DNA of 19,018 nt from JACPIN01 sp964367085 (GTDB taxonomy: Archaea > Nanobdellota > Nanobdellia > SCGC-AAA011-G17 > ARS1403). Positions 12,187-18,980 of the stretch are shown one piece after another (positions within the stretch are counted from its first letter, which is position 1; each line of letters opens with the position of its first letter). The notes under the pieces were generated by a model. It was not told the DNA's origin. It ran no database searches and saw only the letters and a list, made by a program, of their open reading frames with translations. Location: NCBI GenBank assembly GCA_964367085.1, contig CAYIWL010000013.1, positions 1 through 19,018 of the forward strand, read 5' to 3'. Made by a program: the position numbers and the translations under genes.

Positions 12187-12210
12187 AATTCACAATTATA
12201 TTTTTATCAA

Positions 12211-12906
12211 CTAGCTTCTATTTTTTACGTCAACAACTTTCCCGTCTGCAAGATAAGCAATCCTGTCAGCTTCTTTTGCAATCTTATCATCGTGGGTTAC
12301 AACTATCAAAGTTTTATTTTCATTTTTATTTAATGATTTCAGCAATTTTAAAATTTCCTCCCCTGTTTTACTGTCAAGATTTCCTGTAGGCTCATCCGCA
12401 AGTATAACCTCCGGATCATTTGCCAATGCTCTTGCAATTGCAACCCTCTGCCTCTGTCCGCCAGATAATTGTCCTGGAAGATTTTCCAATTTATCCCCAA
12501 GGCCAACAGAGTTTAGCAAGGCTTTTGCCCGTTTAGTTCTTTCATCTCTTGAATATCCCTGAAAAATCATCGGCAATATCACATTCTCAATAGCAGAAAG
12601 GCTAGGAACTAGATGAAATGACTGGAAAACGAAACCAATTTTCTTGCCGCGAATTTGAGCTAATTCACTTTCGCTTAATTTTGAAATATCTTTCCCGTCA
12701 AGATAGATAACCCCTTTAGTCGGAACATCTAATGCGCCAATTGCATTTAGCGCAGTTGATTTACCAGATCCACTTGGCCCAACAACAGCCAGAAATTCTC
12801 CTTTGTTCACATCAAGGCTCATCCCTTGCAATGCAGGAAAATCAACCTCTTCCATCTTGTAAATCTTCCAAACTTCCTTCAGCTCAATTATTTTTTCAGT
12901 TTTCAT
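12211..12906 (-). CDS. ABC transporter ATPase, LolD/MacB type
   Basis: This 231-residue nucleotide-binding subunit of the MacB/LolD/FtsE class would couple ATP hydrolysis to the membrane partner encoded just upstream. All motifs are intact: Walker A GPSGSGKST (about 43-51), Q-loop GFVFQSFHLVPSLSAIENV, signature LSGGQRQRVAIARAL (about 147-161), Walker B VILADEPTGNLDS and H-loop VVTHD. The N-terminal IELKEVWKIYKMEEVDFPAL is typical of this class. It starts 12 bp after the permease stop, in the same operon. Such pairs usually act as mechanotransmitters or exporters of peptides, lipoproteins or cell-surface material rather than importers. Confidence 0.93.
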   Translation of the reverse strand: MKTEKIIELKEVWKIYKMEEVDFPALQGMSLDVNKGEFLAVVGPSGSGKSTALNAIGALDVPTKGVIYLDGKDISKLSESELAQIRGKKIGFVFQSFHLVPSLSAIENVILPMIFQGYSRDERTKRAKALLNSVGLGDKLENLPGQLSGGQRQRVAIARALANDPEVILADEPTGNLDSKTGEEILKLLKSLNKNENKTLIVVTHDDKIAKEADRIAYLADGKVVDVKNRS

Positions 12907-12918
12907 TTTCTTATTTTA

Positions 12919-14094
12919 TTATTCGTGCCTTAGCGCATCCACGGGTTTTAATTTAGCAGCTTGCCTTGCAGGTAAAGCTCCAGATATCATCCCAACTAAG
13001 AAAGCAAAAAACAAGCCGAACAGCATCAATCCTGGGTTAACTCCGACTAAAAGTTTAAACCCTGCTTCAGTTGAAAATTTTCCAATCCCGAGAGAGATTA
13101 AAGTCCCTAAAACAACACCAAAAAATCCTCCAACTAATCCCATAATCCCAGATTCAATTAAGAATATAGAAAGCACATCAAAATTAGTTGCTCCAATTGA
13201 TTTCATAATCCCAATCTCTCTTGTCCTTTCAAGAACAGTAGTATACATTGAATTAGTAATTCCTATCCCACCTACAATTAAGCTGATAGCAGCTATCCCA
13301 ACTAAAACAATTTGCACAATTCCGAGGATGTTTCCAATTTGCTCAAGGATTTGAGTTGGAGTAACAACCTCAATGTTTTTATCTCCTCTTTGTCTTTCAA
13401 ATTCTCTTTTAACTTTTTCCTGCAAAGATAAAACATCAACTCCAGGTTTTACTTGCGCAGAAATGAAATCAACTTGATTTGTCTCTCCAAATATTTCTCT
13501 ATAAGCATCCAAAGTTAGATAGAGTGTGTTATCATCCTGCTGATTTCCGACAGGTTTTAAGATTCCAACAACCCTAAATTCCTTCCCAGAAATCCTGATA
13601 TTATTCCTGATTCTAATCTCATTATCAAACAAGCCATTAGCTACCCTACTACCTATAAGCACATCAGTATTATCCCCTTTCTCAATATATCTTCCGTCAG
13701 CAAGATCAGTTGTGCTCTCAAGTAGCTCTTTTGCATTCTCCCCGCCAAACACGCTCGGAAATTTAACTTCTTTCTTGAATTCAACCTCTCCTGGTCTTGC
13801 ACTCCCATAAGAAATTGTTTTAAATTCGCTCATTCTTTCAAGGACTGCTACGTCATTATCAGTAATCCCCTCGCTTTGAGTTCCAGGTCCTTGAAATCCC
13901 TGTGCAGCAATCAGCAACCGGTCAGCGCCAAAAGCCTCAAACTGCTCTTCAATGCTTGCCTGCAATCCAAGAGAAAGCGAGATGAGAGCGACAATAGCAG
14001 CAACACCAATTACAATCCCGATTATCGTAAGCCAGCTTCTTAATTGTCTATGGCGTATGCTTTTAAATGCCAGCAAGAAATAATCATTTATCAT
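12919..14094 (-). CDS. ABC transporter permease, MacB/FtsX type
   Basis: This 391-residue membrane subunit has TM1 at about 20-44 (WLTIIGIVIGVAAIVALISL). A long extracytoplasmic MacB_PCD domain of about 200 residues follows (for example GITDNDVAVLERMSEF, RIRNNIRISGKEFRVVGILK and VTPTQILEQIGNILG). Three more TM helices form the FtsX domain, with VLERTREIGIMKSIGATNFD, GGFFGVVLGTLISLGIG and VGMISGALPARQAAKLKPVDALRHE, the family's closing signature. It is full length. Its ATG overlaps the stop of the nitrilase-like gene (ATGA) within the repeat AGATGATAAAT, the same junction that follows the COG1361-like gene at 17438. In other archaea this permease commonly follows a COG1361 gene directly. Confidence 0.93.
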   Translation of the reverse strand: MINDYFLLAFKSIRHRQLRSWLTIIGIVIGVAAIVALISLSLGLQASIEEQFEAFGADRLLIAAQGFQGPGTQSEGITDNDVAVLERMSEFKTISYGSARPGEVEFKKEVKFPSVFGGENAKELLESTTDLADGRYIEKGDNTDVLIGSRVANGLFDNEIRIRNNIRISGKEFRVVGILKPVGNQQDDNTLYLTLDAYREIFGETNQVDFISAQVKPGVDVLSLQEKVKREFERQRGDKNIEVVTPTQILEQIGNILGIVQIVLVGIAAISLIVGGIGITNSMYTTVLERTREIGIMKSIGATNFDVLSIFLIESGIMGLVGGFFGVVLGTLISLGIGKFSTEAGFKLLVGVNPGLMLFGLFFAFLVGMISGALPARQAAKLKPVDALRHE

Positions 14095-14100
14095 CTTAAT
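14086..14100. repeat. Junction direct repeat, right boundary of the hydrolase block
   Basis: The 15-bp minus-strand sequence ATTAAGATGATAAAT recurs exactly at 14889-14903. Its core AGATGATAAAT also occurs at 17430-17440. Here it holds the nitrilase stop (TGA) and the permease start (ATG). Confidence 0.7.
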
Positions 14101-14897
14101 AGTTTAACATCAATTCCATTTTCATAAAAAATTTTTGACGCACCCCATCTGGTCCTATAATCATCATCGTTAACGTATGCTAAAGGTGGAAAAAATCCTC
14201 CAGAATCATTTACTATTAGGGGTTTATTCTTCAAGGATTTATTTGTCCTCTCTTTAACATTGAACAAATTATGTGCTGATACTAATACTACATCAGGATT
14301 ATTTTCACTACTGCATTCAATATCTGCACACACCCTAAATTCAAGAAGAGTTTTACCATCAATTAAAACATTAGGAAAAGATACTAGCTCTTTAGAATGG
14401 TCTGTATTCTCATCATACTCTATCCCAATTCTCTCATCACTCCCTTTAGTTCTAATTTTTACCAAAGAACTTCTAGAAGGAATATTAAAAGAATCAAAAG
14501 TTGTGGATATATGTTTTTTATATGGAGAAACTATATTTCCACGTCCATCTCGAGATACAAGGTAACCAAAATTAGAATATCTTGGGGTGAAAAAATGTCG
14601 CATTAAAGGATTATCAAGCCAAGACCTATCTCCTCCACACACTTTGACATATTCTTCTATTCTTCCTTCAACTTCCTCTTTGGTTTCCAATATATAAACT
14701 GAACAAAATACATGACCTCCGTTATTTAGATGAATACCTTGCAAAAAGTCAGTAATTTCTTGATTTCCAAATTTTCTCTCAAATGCATATTCTGGAAATA
14801 AAAAAATCGTATCTTCACATTTAGAATTTTTATCCAACAACTTAGCTACTTTTTCTTTAGAAAATCCTGATCTTCGGATTAATTTTAGATTTATCAT
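14091..14897 (-). CDS. Nitrilase-superfamily (carbon-nitrogen hydrolase) protein
   Basis: This 268-residue protein is probably an amidase or related C-N hydrolase. The three catalytic blocks appear in the right order. The Glu is E36 in TIFLFPEYAFE. The Lys is K127 or K128 in GYLVSRDGRGNIVSPYKKHI. The Cys is C190 in LLEFRVCADIECSSENNPDV, followed by VVLVSAHNL, the usual post-Cys strand. The sequence is otherwise divergent and a substrate cannot be assigned. No signal peptide is seen. It begins MINLKLI, identical in codons to the JAMM-like gene three genes upstream. Its ATG is one base after the stop of the membrane gluzincin gene, and its stop overlaps the permease ATG. It belongs to a four-hydrolase block inside an ABC-transporter operon. 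Confidence 0.65.
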   Translation of the reverse strand: MINLKLIRRSGFSKEKVAKLLDKNSKCEDTIFLFPEYAFERKFGNQEITDFLQGIHLNNGGHVFCSVYILETKEEVEGRIEEYVKVCGGDRSWLDNPLMRHFFTPRYSNFGYLVSRDGRGNIVSPYKKHISTTFDSFNIPSRSSLVKIRTKGSDERIGIEYDENTDHSKELVSFPNVLIDGKTLLEFRVCADIECSSENNPDVVLVSAHNLFNVKERTNKSLKNKPLIVNDSGGFFPPLAYVNDDDYRTRWGASKIFYENGIDVKLLR

Positions 14898-14903
14898 CTT
14901 AAT
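14878..14903. repeat. Junction direct repeat at the start of the nitrilase gene
   Basis: Positions 14878-14899 are identical over 22 bp to 17419-17440. Both cover the first seven codons (MINLKLI) and three upstream bases. Positions 14889-14903 are identical over 15 bp to 14086-14100. This site therefore links the other two junctions. Confidence 0.75.
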
Positions 14904-15789
14904 TAATCAACCCCAACCCATTAGCCATAATCCTAAATCTGACATTATCGTTCTCATACAACTGATCTCTAACTGGTTCTTTTTTTGGATATTCAGAAGG
15001 ACTAGATCTTAAAAAAAGATAGAATGGATTTAAACCTTCGTCTTCACATTTTTTAAAAAAAGACGCAGTTTTATTTCCGTAATAAAGAGACATTCCGATG
15101 CAAGAAAACGTTGGAATATTAGCTATTGGGTAAAAAAGGTAAGCTCCTAGTAAAAAAGGAGAAAACATAATCCCTTGCATTATTGCTGGGAAGACTCTTA
15201 ACATAGTTTTTGTGTCGCCAGGTTTATCAATACTATAAGCAATAGTTTCCTCTACAAAACCGTAACTTAATGTTTGTCTTAACCCTAATCTATGATATTG
15301 ACTACGAACACAGTGAACCGTTTCATGACATAACCATTCAGAAGCTTCATTATCGTCGTCTTTTTCCACCTTTTTTATAATAGGAATGTAAGTGTTCAAT
15401 TTCTTATCTCCAAAATCTAGAATTGTCCCCATAAATCCCGTCGGAATTAACCTATGAGACCAGTACCTTGTTTTTTGGAATAAAGAATGAGAGGTCATTA
15501 TTTTTTTAACATCAATTGGATCTGCATAAATTCCTGGTAATGGCTCAGTAAGAAAAGTTTCATAAAATCTTTTCTGCCACCCTTCTGATGGAAGTAAAAT
15601 TTCAATATCTGTATCAATGCCTAGATGTTCAGAAATAAACTTTTGAGGGTCATTTTTAAATTCATCTATAAGTTGTAGTTTCCCCCAGGATTCCAGTAAA
15701 TAATCATCAAGAGTTTTGACTTTTTTAGAAGGAACAAATCCCTTTCTATCAAAAAATTCTATATCCTTTTGAATTCCGATTTGTTTCAT
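14899..15789 (-). CDS. Membrane-associated HExxH metallopeptidase-like protein
   Basis: This 296-residue putative zinc peptidase is of gluzincin type. The zinc helix is EASEWLCHETVHCVRSQYHR (148-167) with H155-E156-x2-H159. The third ligand is probably E180 or E181 in YGFVEETIAYSID, about 24 residues on, a usual gluzincin spacing. Two hydrophobic stretches follow (about 199-222 VFPAIMQGIMFSPFLLGAYL, and 223-238), suggesting membrane insertion after the catalytic part. The N-terminal 140 residues match nothing I know. An SD-like AGATGAT lies about 14 bp before the ATG. It is third in the hydrolase block; its stop TAA is one base from the next ATG. Named family unknown. Confidence 0.6.
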   Translation of the reverse strand: MKQIGIQKDIEFFDRKGFVPSKKVKTLDDYLLESWGKLQLIDEFKNDPQKFISEHLGIDTDIEILLPSEGWQKRFYETFLTEPLPGIYADPIDVKKIMTSHSLFQKTRYWSHRLIPTGFMGTILDFGDKKLNTYIPIIKKVEKDDDNEASEWLCHETVHCVRSQYHRLGLRQTLSYGFVEETIAYSIDKPGDTKTMLRVFPAIMQGIMFSPFLLGAYLFYPIANIPTFSCIGMSLYYGNKTASFFKKCEDEGLNPFYLFLRSSPSEYPKKEPVRDQLYENDNVRFRIMANGLGLIN

Positions 15790-15816
15790 TTGTTTCTATG
15801 GATATCATCTCTTTAT

Positions 15817-16674
15817 TTATCTTATTTCATTTACAATACGTTCTAATTTTTCGCTAACAGCTCGATAATAATCGTACATTTCACTTGGCTCAGTTAGACT
15901 TCTTTGAGGGAAAAATAGCGCAAAATCAATTAAGTCCTCTCCTCCAAAATCTTCTAACCTACATAGATATTCTGCACCCTTGATATAAGAATAGCCGACA
16001 TTAAATCGCAAAGGGGTAAATCTAAAAAGCATTTCAGCTAAATATATGAATTTCCTGTAGTCAAGCTGGTTAGTCCCTTCATCAACAAGCAATTTTACCA
16101 GTGGTTTTGCAATCGGCCTTAAAAAAGATTTTACTAGTCTCTTTAATGATTTATTTTCCAAACTTTTTGTTTCACTTTTTGTTTCAGCACATGAAACAAT
16201 GTTCTGTAATCTAGTAGCATCACCTTCAGATAAGCCAAAAAATACTGAGTCCATTTTCTTGTCATACCTTGACGGATTATTTTGCAGTTCCGTTATCCCT
16301 GCCTCCTTATGATATTTGTGTACTATCTCATGGACAAGAGCCGGCACATTAATGCATCTATTAGATAGGTGGAGTATATCCTTATGATCATCATATCTTC
16401 CTAGTCCCGCTCTGAAAAAAGAAGTTGGCCTTCCGAACCGCTTATTTAGCCCATCTACAGAGTATAAAACATACTGTACTTTTCCTAATTTTTGTTTTTT
16501 CCTTTCTTCTACAAATTTCTTTGCCACAATTATATTGCCTTCAATCTTCTCTATGTCAATATCCCCAATATTGTTCTTCAACAAGTTGATTTCATCTGAA
16601 GGCTCTATCTTTGAAGAATATTCTATTTTTTTTAACTGCCCCCAAACCATATAATCGACTAATTCTTGTCTCAT
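15817..16674 (-). CDS. Soluble HExxH metallopeptidase-like protein (gluzincin)
   Basis: This 285-residue protein has a clear zinc site: VPALVHEIVHKYHKEAG (110-126) gives H115-E116-x2-H119. GLSEGDATRLQNIV (147-160) supplies E150 as third ligand, in a typical (S/N)-E-G-x-A helix 31 residues after the HExxH. The preceding DILHLSN strand (99-105) is the usual edge strand of metzincin/gluzincin folds. A basic helical segment (about 172-195) follows, then YSYIKGAEYLCRLEDFGGED, similar to the 'Y-x-x-G' helix of other gluzincins. There is no signal peptide or TM segment. Its ATG is two bases after the JAMM-like gene's stop. It shares overall layout with the HExxxH protein at 2761-3684, suggesting distant relatedness. 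Target unknown. Confidence 0.6.
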   Translation of the reverse strand: MRQELVDYMVWGQLKKIEYSSKIEPSDEINLLKNNIGDIDIEKIEGNIIVAKKFVEERKKQKLGKVQYVLYSVDGLNKRFGRPTSFFRAGLGRYDDHKDILHLSNRCINVPALVHEIVHKYHKEAGITELQNNPSRYDKKMDSVFFGLSEGDATRLQNIVSCAETKSETKSLENKSLKRLVKSFLRPIAKPLVKLLVDEGTNQLDYRKFIYLAEMLFRFTPLRFNVGYSYIKGAEYLCRLEDFGGEDLIDFALFFPQRSLTEPSEMYDYYRAVSEKLERIVNEIR

Positions 16675-16676
16675 AT

Positions 16677-17438
16677 CTAATCAAACTCGGTTTTGATAAT
16701 CTTAAACTTCTTTATTTTTCCCAAACTTCTTGGAGTTATTCTTCCCCTCTTACTATTTATAAAATCTGATTTGAATTGACCGGAAAGGTTCAGTAGTTCT
16801 GCCATCCTTCTAGGCGAATTGAATTTTGTAGGAATCCCCGGAAAACAAGCAAAAATCTCCGGTGTAAATTCTGTATTATATTTTTCATTACAATATTGTG
16901 CAATAAACTCATAAAATTTGTATATCCTTATCTTTGTAGATAATGCTTGATAAAGTATTAATCCATATCCCTCTGAATTATTCCTCCTCATTCCTATGAA
17001 AGAGATGGGCAATATATAATCAACTTTAGTGCCAATAAATTCTCCATCTTTACTAAATACACTTCGATCATATTCAGAATTAGAATCCCTAAACGCTATA
17101 TTTGCATTCATAGAAGCAATAGTTTCCTCAATATCTGAAAAAGAAGGTTTTAGATTAGTATTAGGCGGATGAAAATGGACATCTACCATTCTATAATGAT
17201 TCATAGGAATATAATAACCCATGCCTATATCCAGATGTTTATTCTGACTCATATCTGTAAACATTGAGTTCTTATCCCCCAATGCCGCTGCATTTACACC
17301 ATATTCCTTATATTGATCATCAGTCCATACACAAAACCCAGATTCAGCATTATGCACATAAGAAAGATTAGCCGCTCTATCCGGTTCTCTTTGAAAATCC
17401 TCTCCCTCAACAATGTCAATTAATTTTAGATTTATCAT
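16677..17438 (-). CDS. JAMM/MPN-like putative metalloprotease
   Basis: For this 253-residue protein the key segment is YRMVDVHFHPPNTNLKPSFS followed by D (82-102), giving H88-x-H90-x8-S99-x2-D102. The JAMM consensus is HxH-x7-S-x2-D, so the spacing differs by one residue. The strand before it (VDVHFHPP) and the helix after it (SDIEETIASM) fit the MPN fold. A catalytic Glu would be expected upstream; candidates are E32 and E45, and I cannot decide. The C-terminal half (LILYQALSTKIRIYKFYEFI and onward) is unrecognised. JAMM enzymes cleave isopeptide or peptide bonds, often of ubiquitin-like modifiers. It is the first gene of the block; its ATG overlaps the COG1361-like stop (ATGA), and its first codons encode MINLKLI. 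Confidence 0.55.
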   Translation of the reverse strand: MINLKLIDIVEGEDFQREPDRAANLSYVHNAESGFCVWTDDQYKEYGVNAAALGDKNSMFTDMSQNKHLDIGMGYYIPMNHYRMVDVHFHPPNTNLKPSFSDIEETIASMNANIAFRDSNSEYDRSVFSKDGEFIGTKVDYILPISFIGMRRNNSEGYGLILYQALSTKIRIYKFYEFIAQYCNEKYNTEFTPEIFACFPGIPTKFNSPRRMAELLNLSGQFKSDFINSKRGRITPRSLGKIKKFKIIKTEFD

Positions 17439-17440
17439 CT
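17419..17440. repeat. Junction direct repeat, left boundary of the hydrolase block
   Basis: 22-bp exact match to 14878-14899. On the minus strand it contains AGATGATAAAT, in which the COG1361-like stop TGA and the JAMM-like ATG overlap. The same 11 bp spans the nitrilase stop and permease start at 14086-14096. Confidence 0.75.
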
Positions 17441-18286
17441 CATCCTTTTTCTTTTTCTGTATCTTCTAATCAGGAAAAATAAAATAACAATTAAAACAAT
17501 TCCAAAATAAGCAAAAATATTAGAGCCATTTTCCAGTCCAAGTGCAACTGCTTCTTCAGAGGTATATAACGGCAGTTCAAGATTAAAAGTCTGTTGATAT
17601 TCCTTGTTGTTATTATCTCTATAATCTACTTCTAGAGGAATGCTTGCAAATTTCTGGTTAAATCTCATATTAAAAGTAGCAGTCTCAAAGTCATCAGGCT
17701 CGACATTGCCTATATATACAGTGTTTACTGAAATGATGTCGTAATTAATACTCTTTCCAATTTTAGCTGACAAGAATTTAACATCTCCAAGTCCTCTATT
17801 CACAAATCTTACAGTTACCTCTCCAGCTTGCCCTACTTTAAACACCTTGCTTTCTTCAATTGCAACTTCTAAAATAGGAGGAGCCTTAACAACTAAGCCA
17901 ATGACGCTTTTCTTTTCAACAATCCCATCAGCATTAGTCTTATAGCCGACAACAATTGGAATTTTATACGTATCTGGTTTAGTATCCGGGCTGCTCATTA
18001 AAGTAAACTCGATATACTCAGAATCATCGTCTTTAATCTTATCAATTACTTTCTGCGCAGCGCTTCCGACAGGAATAAAAGGAAGATTGCCGGAAGTTAG
18101 GTCAAGGCCAACGCTAACATCTTTGATGTCACTATCACCGTGATTTTCTAACAGAACATTGATATTTATCCTTTCTCCAGGTTTTATCTCGCTAGGAGAG
18201 GAAGTTACAGAAGCTATTGTGATTGAGTCAGCATAAGCAGAGCTAGCAAAAATTACCAGTAAAAAAAGTAAAATCATTTTTTTCAT
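17435..18286 (-). CDS. COG1361-type surface protein with signal peptide and C-terminal anchor
   Basis: This 283-residue extracytoplasmic protein has a signal peptide at 1-19 (MKKMILLFLLVIFASSAYA), probably cleaved after AYA. Two or three Ig-like beta domains follow. The first has VTSSPSEIKPGERININVLL, then ENHGDSDIKDVSVGLDL; the second has VFKVGQAGEVTVRFVNRGLG and DVKFLSAKIG. These are the CARDB/COG1361 pattern 'N-x-G-x-x-(D)-(I/V)-K-(D)-V'. A TM helix lies at about 255-275 (FAYFGIVLIVILFFLIRRY) with a very basic cytoplasmic tail KRKRMR. In archaea such proteins are typically encoded next to MacB-like ABC genes and probably act as their extracellular partner. It is the first gene of the operon, with a TATA box at 18332-18340. 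Confidence 0.85.
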   Translation of the reverse strand: MKKMILLFLLVIFASSAYADSITIASVTSSPSEIKPGERININVLLENHGDSDIKDVSVGLDLTSGNLPFIPVGSAAQKVIDKIKDDDSEYIEFTLMSSPDTKPDTYKIPIVVGYKTNADGIVEKKSVIGLVVKAPPILEVAIEESKVFKVGQAGEVTVRFVNRGLGDVKFLSAKIGKSINYDIISVNTVYIGNVEPDDFETATFNMRFNQKFASIPLEVDYRDNNNKEYQQTFNLELPLYTSEEAVALGLENGSNIFAYFGIVLIVILFFLIRRYRKRKRMR

Positions 18287-18331
18287 CTTAAACTCAAATA
18301 TCCTATATCTATCGAGGCGGCGGATTTCATC

Positions 18332-18340
18332 ATATATAAA
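18332..18340 (-). promoter_or_regulatory. TATA box of the COG1361/hydrolase/ABC operon
   Basis: Minus strand TTTATATAT, centred 50 bp upstream of the ATG at 18286. Initiation about 25 bp downstream gives a leader of roughly 24 nt without an obvious Shine-Dalgarno motif. As no other good TATA box was seen at the block's junctions, this promoter probably drives all seven genes to 12211. The remaining intergenic stretch to 18434 shows no gene. Confidence 0.5.
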
Positions 18341-18433
18341 CCTTTCTATAATGTCACTACTACAAAATAAGTATTATAAGACGACAACCTGTGAAACCTA
18401 GAATTATTCAGAAATCACCTCCAACAATTAATT

Positions 18434-18457
18434 TTTAAAGATCGTACAGCTCTTTAA
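18434..18457 (+). promoter_or_regulatory. TATA box with inverted repeat upstream of the split hicA
   Basis: TTTTTAAAG (18432-18440) is centred about 27 bp upstream of the ATG at 18463. The TATA overlaps the left arm of an inverted repeat TTAAAGA (18435-18441) / TCTTTAA (18451-18457) with a nine-base spacer. This resembles an operator for a HicB-type regulator. Confidence 0.45.
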
Positions 18458-18462
18458 TATGA

Positions 18463-18667
18463 ATGAAACTTCCAAGAGTGATTGAAGGAAAAGATATTAT
18501 AAAAATTCTTGTTAAGAACTGATATGAAATCAAAAAGAAGAAAAGGAAGCCATGTTTCTCTCTCAAGAAATGAAATAAATATCACTGTAGTTTTACCTTT
18601 AACTACAATTGGCGTTTACAGAAAGATAGCAAGAAATACAGGAATTCCTATTGAAGAGTTTTTATAG
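18463..18667 (+). pseudogene. hicA: HicA-type toxin gene split by a one-nucleotide frameshift
   Basis: Frame 1 from ATG 18463 reads MKLPRVIEGKDIIKILVKN, then TGA (18520-18522); this is the HicA N terminus. A +1 frame from 18524 reads KRRKGSHVSLSRNEINITVV, ending TGIPIEEFL and TAG (18665-18667); this is the HicA C terminus with the catalytic GSH histidine. In intact HicA eight residues separate the KN and the GSH. Here the distance is 25 nt, that is eight codons plus one base, so a single inserted nucleotide accounts for the break. The gene is either a recent pseudogene, a sequencing error, or read by programmed shifting. The promoter is still well placed. No same-strand hicB follows. Confidence 0.75.
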
Positions 18668-18723
18668 AAACACCTTAGTAACCATTGGCATCTCAAACTT
18701 TTCTTCATCAGTTGGATAAGTTC

Positions 18724-18909
18724 TTATTTCTCTTCAGGAAAACTCTCTAAGTGAAATTTTGCACCATCAATAAATTTGCTAATAGCTTCATCAATAGTAA
18801 CCCCTTCAACAAAGACATTTATATCTGGACTAGTCGCTACAAAAACATTTTCTCCATTTGCAACTTTTTCCCTTTCAATTACAATATTAAGACCTACTTT
18901 CGTTTTCAT
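18724..18909 (-). CDS. hicB: HicB-like antitoxin, 61 residues
   Basis: This small protein has the HicB N-terminal partial RNase-H-like fold: KTKVGLNIVIEREKVANGEN, then VFVATSPDINVFVEGVTIDE and AISKFIDGAKFHLESF. The order 'strand-strand-(S/C)PD-(I/L)-x-(V/G)-x-x-x-G-x-T-x-(D/E)-EA' is diagnostic. It lacks the C-terminal HTH or ribbon-helix-helix found in longer HicB proteins, as in many archaeal members. It neighbours the split hicA but on the opposite strand, convergent, unlike the usual hicAB operon. A TATA-like TTTAAAAAAT (minus, 18933-18942) is about 28 bp upstream. It is intact and may persist without its toxin. Confidence 0.75.
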   Translation of the reverse strand: MKTKVGLNIVIEREKVANGENVFVATSPDINVFVEGVTIDEAISKFIDGAKFHLESFPEEK

Positions 18910-18932
18910 ATAATCAATTAAGATAATCTATT

Positions 18933-18942
18933 TTTTAAATGT
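18933..18942 (-). promoter_or_regulatory. TATA-like box of the hicB-like gene
   Basis: Minus strand TTTAAAAAAT, centred about 28 bp upstream of the ATG at 18909. Two direct copies of GATTAT (minus strand) lie between it and the start and could be regulator half-sites. Confidence 0.4.
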
Positions 18943-18980
18943 TTTGCTTTCTTATTTTTCTCTGCCATAATCTATTTTTC

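Noticed and set aside
12191..12210. Strong separate promoter for the CheD-like gene
   Set aside because: The AT-rich stretch is centred only about 15 bp from the ATG, closer than the 25-29 bp seen elsewhere, so I did not list it as a promoter feature.
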